A stretch of DNA of 64,000 nucleotides from Temnopleurus reevesii (lineage: Eukaryota; Echinodermata; Echinoidea; Temnopleuroida; Temnopleuridae): positions 787 through 64,786 of the forward strand of contig BQKZ01000723.1 in assembly GCA_036244855.1 (NCBI GenBank), read 5' to 3'. The notes beneath the pieces were generated by a model. That model was not told the origin of the DNA, searched no databases, and saw nothing but the letters and a program-made list of their open reading frames with translations. Position numbers and translations under genes: made by a program. Below, in pieces: positions 48,107-61,005 of this stretch (its first letter is position 1; every line of letters begins with the position of its first letter).

Positions 48107-51100
48107 CTTGGAGAATGCAGGCCTGTTTCGTTAAGCACCTAACAGCTTGGATAGATGCGCCATGAAATCTTGCCCCCTAATCAGCATTTACGCAACTGTT
48201 GCATTTGCGAGTCCTGCTCTGTCTGTCATTAGGGAAAGTGGAATGATAGCAGAGCGTGACCTTTGACCTTCTTCAGACAGCAAGCGCTTTCACAAATGGC
48301 GAATGCAGAACTCGCATGCATAGGTTGACTTCTCTCTGCATTGGCAAACACGGTCGGAGAATACAATTTGGGAAGGCCTCATCACGTGCCTTGTTCTCTC
48401 TCCGGTTCGATTACGAGTGATGAAAATTAAACAATTAACGCTAATGCCTTACACAAATTAGGAGCGGACTGAACGTGGCGAGATGAATGGTAATGCTCGG
48501 TGGAGGGTTGAGTGAAGTGTGGACAAGGACGGGTAATTAAATGATGAAACTGATGAAAAAGAGCAACAGGAAGGTGCCAAGGCAGAAAAGAAAGTGAAGC
48601 TAAGAGAAATAGAGAGGAGGTAAACAAGATAAGGGATTGATCTGAGAGCAAGATTAAATGGAGAGATTCCTAGAAATAACCAAAGTGGGACCAAGGGAGA
48701 TGGGGGAACTACACAGAACACTTGCAAAGCAGCGAAATAAATTAGAATATTTCTAGAATACCTTTCATTAGGAAAATGCCAAACAAAAAAAATAAACTCT
48801 GCTGTTCACACAACAGATACATGTACCTTTAAGATAAAAGCTTGTGGCAGTGTGTCATAACTTATCAAACAAATTTCCTTAAAGTACTGTAAAGGGACAA
48901 AAAATTACATTTTCTTCACATATTTGTATCACATCCATGATAAGGGACCTTTGTGAATTATGATAAATATGAACAGCGTTTAGAAAGATTAAAGTAGGAG
49001 AAAAGGAGAAAGAAATAGAGCAATAAATGGATCATTCTTTGATGGCATTCAAATCTAACCTGACCGTGACCTTGCCAGCACTGGCCGTCTAAAGATCTAA
49101 CCAGCAATCGCAAGAGAGAAACTGAGAGAAGTATTTAGCACCTACTGAGTCTGATCTAACGTCCTTCATTTCATTTAAACAGCTGTCGGAATCATTTCAT
49201 TTCTGTCCCTCTGTTATCGAGTCTTCCTCTTGCTTATAACAAAGATATGTTTTGAGCTTAGAATGCCAGATGATGGAAACAAAATTTGCTTCAGATTCTG
49301 CACATGCATCTTGGCAGTGTTACATAGTTTCATTTTAACAATTCTGAAAGAATTTGCACCTCCAATCATACGTGTTATAAAACACATTCTACCTTATAAG
49401 GCCAAAACACAGAATACCTACATACGAAGAAGGCATCCATGAACATTGTTCCAAATTATTCATCGCTACATCCATAACATGCAATGAAATCAGAGAATCT
49501 TGAATGATTTATAGGAACATACTATTAAAATGCTTACATTAAGGTTCAAGAGAACCTTAATGAGAACAAAAAATCCTAATGCTACTCTGTAATTCGAACA
49601 ATATTCATGCTGTAACTCTGAAATACATAGTTTGATGATGATGACTGATATGATACCTCATCATAATTTTATTTCTAGCATCATAATCTATGATTTCACT
49701 GCATTTGAGTGTCACTCAATCTTCAACGGGACTGATCCTAATCAAAATTCCAGGATTTATGATCAACAAGCTACATGGAGATGGCACATGGAGCGGCCTA
49801 AGGAGGAAAATATCTGTCATACATTGTTACGCCATCACTCTGTAACATTAATGTCAGCTCAAGGGAGAGAAAGACGGACTCAAAACTATCCCCCATCTCG
49901 CAAATGATGGCTCCAAATTGGCAATGCGACATGAAAATGAAGTCAAATCCCCTCCCAGATGGTGCTTGTTTATCCAGAGAATGTCGGACCTTGGCTGGGG
50001 TAACCTTTATCGGGAGGTTCAGTAACATTCCGCTAATGTTGTTGGACTCTAGGATGGATGGCTGCATGGCTGGCTAAAAACGGTTGCCTATGAATGTTCC
50101 CTGCGGTAAGGAACAGCTCTGGACAATGTTCTTGGCATGAATGGATGGGGTAGGGTATTGGTATTCATCCCCATGTAGGCTTGTTAAACAAGGACGTGAA
50201 TTCAATACATAGATGTGAACATGGTGCTGTTTCACCCAGTTTCTCGAAAGCTTCATACATTAAGCATGACTGGTGCTCAGTTCTTGCGCTTTCTGGGGAT
50301 TCAGACTTGTAGAGTCAATAAAAACATAGTACAGTATATCTTTATAGTTATGAGTATCATAAAGGATGACTTGGTTATTACAACATCGACATTGTAGGTG
50401 AAGGTTTTACAAAGATGCTCTAAGCTAGGGTATGAAAGGTTGTGAACAACATGAACAGAATGCAAACATCAAGATTTCTGAAATTTGGCGATTCCCATTC
50501 TATTGCAAAGGCTATTAAACACTTTGGAAAATAGTGAAATCAACTTCTTCGGGATAGGCTTTAAGAATATGTAGTTGGTAATTAGTTGTTGAAAAGAGCC
50601 CTTCATACCCGGTCATATAGAGTTTGAAGTGACAATCCCTACACACACCATGTCAATCATTAATTTACTACATCAGACCATTCATTTAGATATGTTTAGT
50701 AAATAGACAAGAAAACACTCTTGAGTAGGACTTCATTCAATTTGGCTTTATCAAATCAAGAGTTACATCTTACAACCCAAATTCACAACATGAAAGTTTC
50801 AGTTCAGCTAATTTCAGTCATATTCCATCCAGCCTGAATGTCGGTACTGGAATCAGGGGGCCCCTTTGGTCCGGCCAACATTCTTGATTAGACATGCCAG
50901 CTACAATTATCTGTGTAATTCCCAGCAAAACAAACTAGCCGTGTCAAAATTGCGATAGCTGTTTCATCATTTATTTTCATAACTGCAAATGTTGTTTGGG
51001 TATGTCCCCCATGTATCCACCCTATGATGGCAGTAAGGGAATTAAGATCAGTAAAGGGAAGGATGAGACTAAGTTGAGGAAATAGACAAGGGGTGCATGA

Positions 51101-54100
51101 CAAGCTTACGTTGGTATCATCTACTTTCAAATTGTTCACTCTAAAATAATTGTGCAGGGTGGATATGTCATTGCTAATTGGAATATGACATGTTTTTTAC
51201 CTAAGTTGGCATCCTGATGTGCTCTAAAATATACTCTGAAATAATTACAAAAGAGTGGATGGGTTAATTCTAACTGGTATATGAAATGTGTTGAATGTTA
51301 GGAAGGCGTGTGTTCATATCTACTGCTGATGTAAGTTCCTTATGATTTCACATCTTAAGTCGTTTACTCTTTAAATCTATAATTCCCATTTATTTTGTAC
51401 AGGGATAACCTAATTGAAATACACAATGGGTTAACATGCATTCCAATCTGAGTCATCTACATGTGACTTCAACCCCACCATTCATATTACACATCTTCTT
51501 CAATACATGTCACTGCATGCATTTCCAAGTGCTTTACAGAGTGAGATCCGGAGATCATTTCTGAAATGCATCGCCAGGTATTTCTCTCATCTCTGCATTC
51601 TTTGCATTCTGAGAGGTATAAATTGTCACATTTCCAGCTGCTAAACTGGCACACTCACTGTTTTAGCAAAGTGGAGTTGAGCTTCAGTGTCTCAGAAAAA
51701 AAAATCAAAGGTTTTATGCCTATGCCAAGTCCTAGTCCTTTTGTATTGAGACCACATTAGCAAAATACTGATACATAAATGTCCTTGAGATGACATGCAC
51801 GTACAAGTATGACGTATCTATGGGGTAGTGTTTAGGTCCCCTATAAACAGGATCTGATGCCCCGTCCCAATAGACACAAAAGTGAACTTGACAAATTGGG
51901 CAATGCGTGTTGATGAATGCGGAGCCTGATGGGAAGGAACGTATCAAGGTTGAGGCCGACACTGATAGCGTCATACAACACCCCACCCCCATTCCAACAC
52001 TGACAAACATGCATGCCACAAGCTCAAAATACTCCTAGAGTATATTCCCCTACTAGAAAACACCCCTCCCCACTAGCTTGTGACAACTTCCCACATATTA
52101 TACAACTTTATACCAGGTTTCTTGTTTTGGAAATCTAATCGTCAAACCCCCTCCCCCCCCCCTCCTCTAGTACTCCAATCAGATTGAATGTGTGGGACTG
52201 TGATAATCAACACTTTCAATCATCGATCAACAAATATTTCCACACATTGAAAACAAGATCTGCAATATCAGTCATGCCCTCCCCCTATAAAACAGAAACG
52301 GATTCATGCTTGATAGTAATTCACACATGTATTAGTGGTGTTAACACTTTCAGTTAGAAAAGTCTCGAAATAAAAATGGGAATTAAACATCTAAGGTTGT
52401 GATATGAGTAATGAACTGCAAGGGGAACATGCATTAGTTATCAAAATTATTACAGAAAATATTGGAATTATAAATGCTCACAGATCACATAGCATTCCAC
52501 TGAAGATTGAGATCGAAATGAAAGAGTGATCTACCGATATCCAATGTTCATTCTGAATATACTTTCAGCCATTTTTGTGAGATATAATTTAATAAAAAAG
52601 AGTTGTTAGATATTGAAATTGACATGCCTAGTGCTCAGTGTCAGTAAGAATAAAGAGGGGATCCGAGAAAGTCTTATGGAAAACATACCTTGCGTTCATT
52701 TCCCCCTCTCTCCAAGTTTCAGATCTATATTCAAGAGAAAATTGGAAGGAGGGTCACATAAGGTATGGCAGCCATCGGACTTTCCATTACCGTCATATAT
52801 TTTTAAGCATAAAATTGTAATATAATGTTGTATGTTGCTCCAGTGCATGTCTGAATATGCAGTTTAATTTACATTAAAGGTCTGTAAAAACATAAGTGCA
52901 TGCTTTCATTCTTTCCACTGTGCGGTATATAATATATGCAATTCCATATAAGTAAGAAATCATTTCACTTTCTTCTATCATGAAATATATTCTTATCACA
53001 GAATTATTGCAAAATCTAATGATTTAAATGGATAATACATTGATAATAAGGTGAAGGGAGAGTACAGAAAGGGGTCTATTTTATACATCAGTATTTAAAA
53101 ATAACAATAAAGACATAAATATCAAGCAGATCATGCTCTGTCATCTATCATCATTTTTTTTTTAATTCTTGGTTTTTAACCAAACAATCTATTGAATGGA
53201 ATTATTGAATCTCAAACATAGAAGAGGTACTTGGGGTTTAATCAAGGTAGACTAAACTGAACTAAAGTGCACCAGATCTACCTAGCTTTAAACTTCGCAG
53301 CACTCAATCACTCTAATGTATATTAAACTGTTTTATATGAGGCACATACACCATGTGTGGCGTCAACAACAAGCATGAGAAAATCAAGCATATTCCTGCA
53401 TAGTCCCACGTATAGTTAACAGTGATGGAGTGACTGCATAATTGCATAAATTAGCCATGATTATACCTGTCAAACATACTGGCTGCGATGGTAGATAAAT
53501 GGCCTGCATTAGGAATGGTGCGAATGGGGTCATAACATTTTGATCCCCTAATCTAATTTGTCTAGCATCTTCCATCTTTCTTGACTTGTTGATCAAATCT
53601 TGAGGGAACGTTCTCACTGAGTCTAATCATGTGATTAAACAGCATGCAAAAATGCCAACTCTACATAGCCTGGTATTAGGCTAAAGGTTGTGCACAACCA
53701 TGTGTCTTCAAGAGGTGTGAACAGTGAGAACAGAGCTCTGTGAAACCTTTCTCTAGACATTGAATCTTCATGCATACAGAAGTTTTAATCATCAAATCAT
53801 TTTGATGGGGAATGTGTCTAATTGCCATGGCATGCACTTGTTTAGTAGCCATCCGAGACCTGTTCCAATAAATAGATCGGATGGATTTTAGATGCTCTGC
53901 ACATCTAGGCCAAGGTATTAGAACTGTGTCCCTGGACCCGATACATGGAGTATCGAGTGGCCCATCATACACAAAACAGTCTCAAATTAATCGGACACCA
54001 TGTTCGTAACACATTACCAGCACCCTCCAGCTGGACCATGCATGCAGCGTCATTAAGGCAATCACGCCAAATTGGTGATTAACGCAAAAATGGGTCAAGA

Positions 54101-56639
54101 TGGATTTGCGGTGAATCGCTTGTCATAAATCATTGGCAGGACCAAGATTCATTGCGTCAATATCGCCTACCTATTGGCGACTGACTGATAATAAATCGAG
54201 TTGTTTACTACACGTACAGTAGTTTTGCGGACGAAAAGGGACGTGGGTATCGATTAGTGGGGCAATGCAGAAACCAATTGCTTCTATGATTATTGCGAGA
54301 ATCTTTTGCGAAGCTACCCTTCAAGTGAAGGTCTAATTGGAACCCAGAGAAAGACATCTCCTGGATGAGCTCATGAAATCCAGAGTTGCAGACAAACTTT
54401 GTAATAAAACCCGCAATATCTTTCATCTAGACGAGGAGGGAAATGTACAAGGGTATTACAGGCTACAATGGCTTGTTTGAGAGATAGATGAGTAGCAGTA
54501 ATGGCTGGCTTTTAAATGATGTAAGGCTATAAAAAGGGGGATCTTCAAGTTAACAGGGTCATTAGAATTTTAATGATCTCTAGGGTCCCAGAATGTCTGT
54601 GAACTAGAAACGTGCCTCAATGGAGTGAGTGAGTGATGTGGGGTGGGGGGGGGGGGATCGCTGAATGCGGAGAAACTGAGAGAGGGTGGGGGCTATAGAA
54701 TGGATATTTGGATTTGTAATCCCAGATATAGACTTTATACTTGAAAAATTCAAGGCATGAATATTTATATTGACCCTTTGATGTAAGAATAGATGGTATT
54801 TGATTCTTCAAGAAAACCCTTTCAAAAGACAAATTTTTTTCTAGAAGATTGCTTGAAATATTCTTACAGTTTTCTGTATAAATTCACTAAAATACAATTC
54901 ACATGCAACATCAATCTCCCCCTGTGCAGTGGGGCAAAAATGAATGGCAGACAGAGATACCATCCTTGCTCCAATTTTTCAAACCTGAAAATATGGCCCC
55001 GGGCTTCTCTATTTATTCAGAGTAAAAGGCAGGTCATTAACACAAATAAGAAACCCACAACAAAATCACAAAAAAATAAACAACATCTACAAAAGAATAG
55101 GGCAGGAAATAATATGACAAAATCAAATTGATATGAAGCTATCAAGGACAAAATAGCCAATATCATCAAACAGTCTACCTGAATGGAAAAGAATAAATGA
55201 AGATAAAAATATTTGTAAATATCATTGATTCAATTGATCTAAATACTCAAACAAGTAGCTCTTTTCATTCGTCAAGATGAATTAACTGCGTCTGAAAGAC
55301 GACAGATTTGTCATATTTTGAGACTCTAACAATACAAAGGAATGCAGATATTTGATTTGTATCAGGTGCAAAGAATTGTTCATAAATCATATCCCGTGAT
55401 GAATGGAAGCGAGCGATTTATGACAACATACACTGCAACAAAAGCGTGGTCAATAACATCAGAGACGCTCTATTTCCTTTCAATTGTAAATACTAAGATT
55501 CTGTAGAAATATCTGACAAAAACGTCTGCAGCTATGAGAATAGAATATAATTTTCCAAAGAGTATGCATTGAACAAATAGTTCCAATACTTATTTTTCCC
55601 TGTTATGATAAGGTAAGAAAATCAGAAATATATATCTTTAGTCCCTGGAAGATTCTTGCTGCCAATTTGATGATCAGTAAATTCCCAAATGCCCTAATTT
55701 CATTCCCGTTATCCACCCCATACTGGATGCATACCATCTCAATCATTAACACCAGATCCCAAGGCTTTCCTTTGCGTGATTTGGATGCTGACGGAATTCG
55801 CCTTCATCTCCCACATCACTGAGGGGATTTACAGGGTGTAGCAAATGAGGATCAGCGAAAAGGCTTACACGAAGGGTGAGGGATGGAAATAAACCCTTAG
55901 CTTCGGTTTGCAGTGATGCGGCAAAATGTCGGTTGAAGATGATAACGGTGTTGATGATATGTCTAAACTTAAGAAGGGGCTTACGCAAGATGTGGGTGGG
56001 AGCTAGGTCACTTGTTGACCTATTTCTCTTCAAGTTAAGTAATCTGGTATCAAATATCCATAACTGTTTTAACTTATGCATTAGACGAAGCAAAGCACAA
56101 TTAAACCTTTTAGAATAAAAAATGTTGAAATTTCGTTCTGAATGTTCAAATAATCATAAATACACATCAATCTTTGGCAATTCTTCTGTCTAATAGGGAT
56201 GACATGACATCTTCCACTTTGCTTGTAAATGAAATGAGAACACACAATTTAAACCCAGGAGGAGTCTTGACCTCAACCCCAAATTGATGCAGGAATCTTC
56301 ATTTTCTACTCGGTGGGATGCAAATCGTTTAGTGCAACTTTGATGGAAATATAGAGCAAGAGATCATAAAGCTGGTATACAAAAATACAAAGAGAAAGAG
56401 GGGAAAGGCGAGTGGTACTTTAAGAATGATTAAAATTAAATAACTACATGTATGCAAGTGCAGAAATGCTCAAAAAAATTTACTGTAAATATTGTAATTA
56501 CCTAAAAGACAAAATTTTATCAATGTAATTGTCATTTTGATTACAAATATGCAGAATGTTTGCTTTAATTTTTTTTTTGTCTAAATGACAATTTCATGGA
56601 AGGATGGAATGGACCTAACACAGTTATCTTTCCTCTGCT

Positions 56640-57250
56640 TTGATCCAGTAGGGAGTAGGATGGGGGACTTTAAGATGTCAAGACAAATCCACAGCAAGTA
56701 GTGTGTTGACCATGGGCCTGATGCCCACTGTCAGCAAGACAGTCCCTGTGCGTCAGGTTTACACAACGTGCCGAGTGCCGGGCCGGCCCAAAACCCAACG
56801 GCCGGGGATGCTGGGTATTATTTCACGGTCGAGGGCCATGCAAAGCGACTCTCCAAACATGGGGAGGTGCCAACTGTGATGACAACAATTTTATTCTTCA
56901 AGCGCCAACAGCAAAAGGGAGATGGGGATTTTAAAGCGAGAGAGCGACTGAGGTAGATATTAAAGCATAGATAGAGAGCATACGGGGATCTGAGAGGGCT
57001 AAACGCTGGAGGGTATGGAAAGAGATAGATGCACATGGAATTGAAGCAGACCTCGACTCGTGCGGCTCGGTTTACAGCGAAAGTAAACAGATGCAGCATA
57101 ATGGTCAGAATGTAAACTTTAGTGGATTGAAGACGGCTGTAAAGAGGGATCTGTTCTTGTTGTTATGATTTATGGCGATTGCAATCCCCGGCTTTGGGCG
57201 GGGATCTCGGGTGATGTTTGTCGGAAGATCACGGTCCGTCCATCATGTCC
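56640..57250. promoter_or_regulatory. CpG-rich island in the long non-coding region
   Basis: Two dense CpG clusters (about 8 in 56,761-56,840 and about 7 in 57,171-57,240), with the 10-bp palindrome GGGCCGGCCC at 56780-56789. The flanks are AT-rich and CpG-poor. It could be an enhancer or an alternative promoter of the RBM24-like gene. No TATA box, start codon context or coding exon supports a specific model. Confidence 0.3.
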
Positions 57251-58257
57251 CAACATAGCAAAGTAGTAGAAATTACAAGTTTAACATGTATCCATTGAAA
57301 CCATTATCTAGCACTTATCTGATGGATCACCATAAAAAAACCTTTGATGGTAATCTCTATTTACACATTGAGACTTTCATCCCGGACCTTTAATGACATT
57401 TTGTATAGGCCCAAGTTATATTTTGTTATTAAATTTTAGATATTGGCATCATAAACATGAAATTATAAACAGTACTACTATGAATCCTGTTAAGATGTCC
57501 CTTTTAACAATCCAATAAAATCACTCTTTGAATATTTGAATGTCCACATTTTAACACTACTTGTTCTTTTATAAGTTCAGTTCCAATAGGGTGTTTTAAG
57601 AAAATTCAATGATCATAAATCAACTGCAAATTAATTCCAAATTCAAAATGCTTTCCAATTGGATCACTCTCTGTGCTTTTGAGGACATGAATATGAAATG
57701 CCAATTTCAACTGGGCAATACTAATCCTCCAAAACTTGCAATTGATCGCAACTTTTTTTTTATAAGCCACAAAACCAAGTCAAACAGCCAAAGGCATAGC
57801 CTACCATCATTTGAACAAGCTTTGTGTAGGCTTGGACCATGCCTTGTCTTTAAAGCAAGGAAAACGTGTCCAAGAGTGTGAAAATTACCTCGGTTTCTCG
57901 TATGGAATTCATACTTGAGATGACAGAAAGGGGGAGTAACTGAAGAGTGTACAAATACACATAGAGCAGGATTTCAACAGGGCAAAAATCAAAGCCAGTA
58001 AGGCAGAGAGGCATACAGCAGTAGCTCTAACACAAGGCCTGCAGGTTACTCTTTTACAGCATTTAATGAATTGAATCACTTTTGAATCTAAAATTTCACC
58101 CTGATAAGATTACAGAAGATAGAAGCACAATGTCAGATGAAGGAGGTTAGGGAAAGTTGCAAATTTGTTATGACCCTAAAAATAGGACGATATTGAGAGT
58201 ATTATGATAAACTAAATGGAAATTTAATGTCTAAAGTAGAGAAAGGTCATAAATGGA

Positions 58258-58295
58258 GGAAAAGAGAGAAAGAGAGACAGAGAGAGAGAGAATAC
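58258..58295. repeat. GA-rich microsatellite
   Basis: AAAGAGAGAAAGAGAGACAG followed by a GA run; a similar purine tract recurs near 58,510-58,550. Confidence 0.85.
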
Positions 58296-59315
58296 AATAT
58301 AGTGGAAGAAGAAGAAATCTATCCTGAGGTAACAAACTACATCTACAGAAAATGAGGGATGATTTACAAGGAGAGACAGAGAAACAGAAGGGGAGGGGTT
58401 AGTGAAATGGTCACCAAATAAAGAAAAGGGCGAAGGATTGGAACAAATCTACAAATGCATTAGATCGAAGATGTGCATGTACAAATGAAGAGCTGCAAGA
58501 AAGAACATGAGAGAAAAAGAGAAAGAGACAGATAGAGAGAAAGAGAGAGGATGGAGTAACTTAACCTCTTGAAAAGGGACAAAGAGTTCAGCACCCACGT
58601 GGCACAACTATTTTGGACACGAGCTCACCAAATATGGGAATGCCATCTCATATTGAATAAACCAGGAATGGAGAGATTTTTTCAAACTTCCGGCCCCTGG
58701 GTCATGACAGGTCGCAAGCTTTTTATCCCATTTTCTCCTCATCATGCCTCGTTCTCTAACAAGGTTTAGCATGCCTTTACAAATGTTGTTATTTCATCAA
58801 TGGCTACAAGGATGAGCATTCATTCAAATAAATCATTCATTTTTGTAAGCATGTTTTTATCATTCAATCTATTCTTCATTGAGTATTTGCTTTTTTATCT
58901 TTTTTTTCTCTTTAGGAAGATCTATGCATTTTAAGATTATTAGTTTTTTAGACATATGAAGATATATTAATTTATTAACAACACCAAAAAATATTACAGA
59001 CATCAACATAAAGTACTATGCTGTGATACCAATTTTGAGATGAAGGAACTTTAAAGTTCATGTCCGCTACAATGTGCGTTTGAACCTAATCTCTCAAAGT
59101 ATGGCAGGTATATAGAACAGGTATTACAACCGAGACAGGGCTGCTAAATTAGCATACCAAATGGAGCACTGGCAGAGACGGGTCTCTCTCTGTTAAAGTA
59201 CTGCCACAAATTTCCAATTGAAAATCCATATCTTTAAATTGAAAGAAATGGCTGTGCCCGATTGAGCGATAGAGTGCAGGAGTGAGAGTTAGGCGGAACA
59301 TAGATGGGGATGGAT

Positions 59316-59316
59316 A

Positions 59317-59347
<31 letters not shown>

Positions 59348-59348
59348 A
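59316..59348. repeat. GA microsatellite ending in a G run
   Basis: AGAGAG units followed by about eleven G. Purine-only strand of over 30 bp. Confidence 0.9.
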
Positions 59349-60317
59349 TAGAAATCAGACATCGTTTTTTTTATGTTAGTTTCTTGATTCCTATCTTCTC
59401 ATCCCATGTTCTCCAATATCTGCATCCAGTTTCCTACCAATGCCAAGAATGGTAACAGTCTGTGCGGATGCATGTCGTCTCCTTGAGCTAAATGGGACCC
59501 ATATTCCTCAATTTATGATTAGCAATGGAAAGGAGCACATGTAGATTGTTTGAGATGGATAACAGGCTGCGTATATGCCGCACGCAGGAAGATGCACGCT
59601 TTTTAAAATGAAAGATTTCTCATTTGGAGAGCCTTTTTAGGCTCGCTGTCCTTGTCAAACTGAAAATAAAATGGCTATCCGTCTTATTACGCAAGACAGT
59701 ATCCATCAAGTTTTCATTTTTAAAATAAATGGACATACATATGGTCACATATATATCCTTCATTCATTATACCAGCTCTGGTAGAATATATTGAGAAAGA
59801 TTACATTATTCTACCGACATCTTCCCTTTGCATTCTTTGAAACTCAAAGCCAATATTCCACAACATGCTGTTTCAATCAATAGCTTAAAAAACTTCTAGC
59901 AATTTAATACAATATAAAAACCTGCTAGGATTTCCATCCTTGTATTCTTTAATTTTATTGACCAAACAGTGAATCATATGAAATTCAGACTTGAAATCAA
60001 AACTGCACCTACCCGTTCTCCCACCCTCCACCACGTGGGATCCCTCTAAAATATTTCACACAAGATCGTATGGCCAGGTTCGGGAAGCACACTGAAATAT
60101 AGAGCCGTGCAGGTTGAGCACTGTTCATATGTAGGAAAATAATCTGAGAAATGTGGAACAATGTGCTAAAAATCCATCCTGATGTTTGAGTGTTTGAAAA
60201 TAACAGAAAGAGATTGAACAATTTGCTAACCATTGATTCAATAATTTGATCAATCCAGATTGATCTGGAAAGGAAAAAAAGGCAATCTACAATTATAACA
60301 ATGGGTAATATGGATGC

Positions 60318-60346
60318 TTGATAACCCCCCCCCCCCTCCAAAAAAA
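60318..60346. repeat. C-rich homopolymer tract
   Basis: A run of about a dozen C, then TCC and A6. It explains the Gly-rich minus-strand frame here, which I do not accept as coding. Confidence 0.9.
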
Positions 60347-60924
60347 GAGAAAATAAATCCACAAAACGCAAGTAAACCTCATATTTACTTTTCTATATTT
60401 TGACATTGTTCAAGGCCTTGCTTTGAGCTGACAGTAGGCTTTTTACTTTGCTTAAAATACAAAATGCGGTCAGTGGAGGGTCCATGAGAAAAGGGAAGAG
60501 TTAATCAGAGATGAAAATAGAGAAATGAAAATAAAGAATAGTGTACTTCTGACATAAATGATAAACTCACTGAATATTCAAGTTTGATGTGCACTGAAAT
60601 TTTACACATGATCCATTCGGTTGTGTATATACATGTTGCGATGCATAATTTTGGTGTGAGCACGACACCAGATCGGGCAAGGGGCCATGTAATTGACATT
60701 ACACTCCTACCCCATAGAAACAGCTGTTCTGATGGGATGATGTCACCCACAAAAGGAGAAAGGGAGGCGGTGAGAGGGGATGGGAGACGGAGAGAGAGAT
60801 GGGGAGATGGAGCGGGGAAAATAGTCAGAAAACGGCTTTTAGGGTTGAGAGATGCAATGATGAGGAGCATTAGTAAAGGAGATGTACGGGAAGGTGACAG
60901 AAAGAGCAAGATAGATCTTAGATC

Positions 60925-61005
60925 TTAGAAAGAGAGATAGAAAGAGAGAGAGAGAGAGAGAGACTATGTGTATGTTTATGAGTGTGCGTATGTGTGTATG
61001 TGTCT
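60925..61005. repeat. GA microsatellite followed by TG/TATG-rich tract
   Basis: GATAGAAAGAGAGAGAGAGA then TGTGTATGTTTATGAGTGTG. Low-complexity frames on both strands follow from it. Confidence 0.9.

Noticed and set aside
55746..56118. Frames of 115 residues (minus) and 80 residues (plus)
   Set aside because: No recognisable motif; likely chance frames in a moderately GC-rich segment.
57600..57760. Third family A MITE
   Set aside because: Only one end-like segment (AACTTGCAATTGATCGCAAC) is clear. The opposite end and target duplication could not be established, so it is mentioned only as a possible solo end.
60505..60928. Overlapping frames of over 110 residues on both strands
   Set aside because: Hydrophobic or low-complexity translations of purine-rich DNA, with no domain or splice support.
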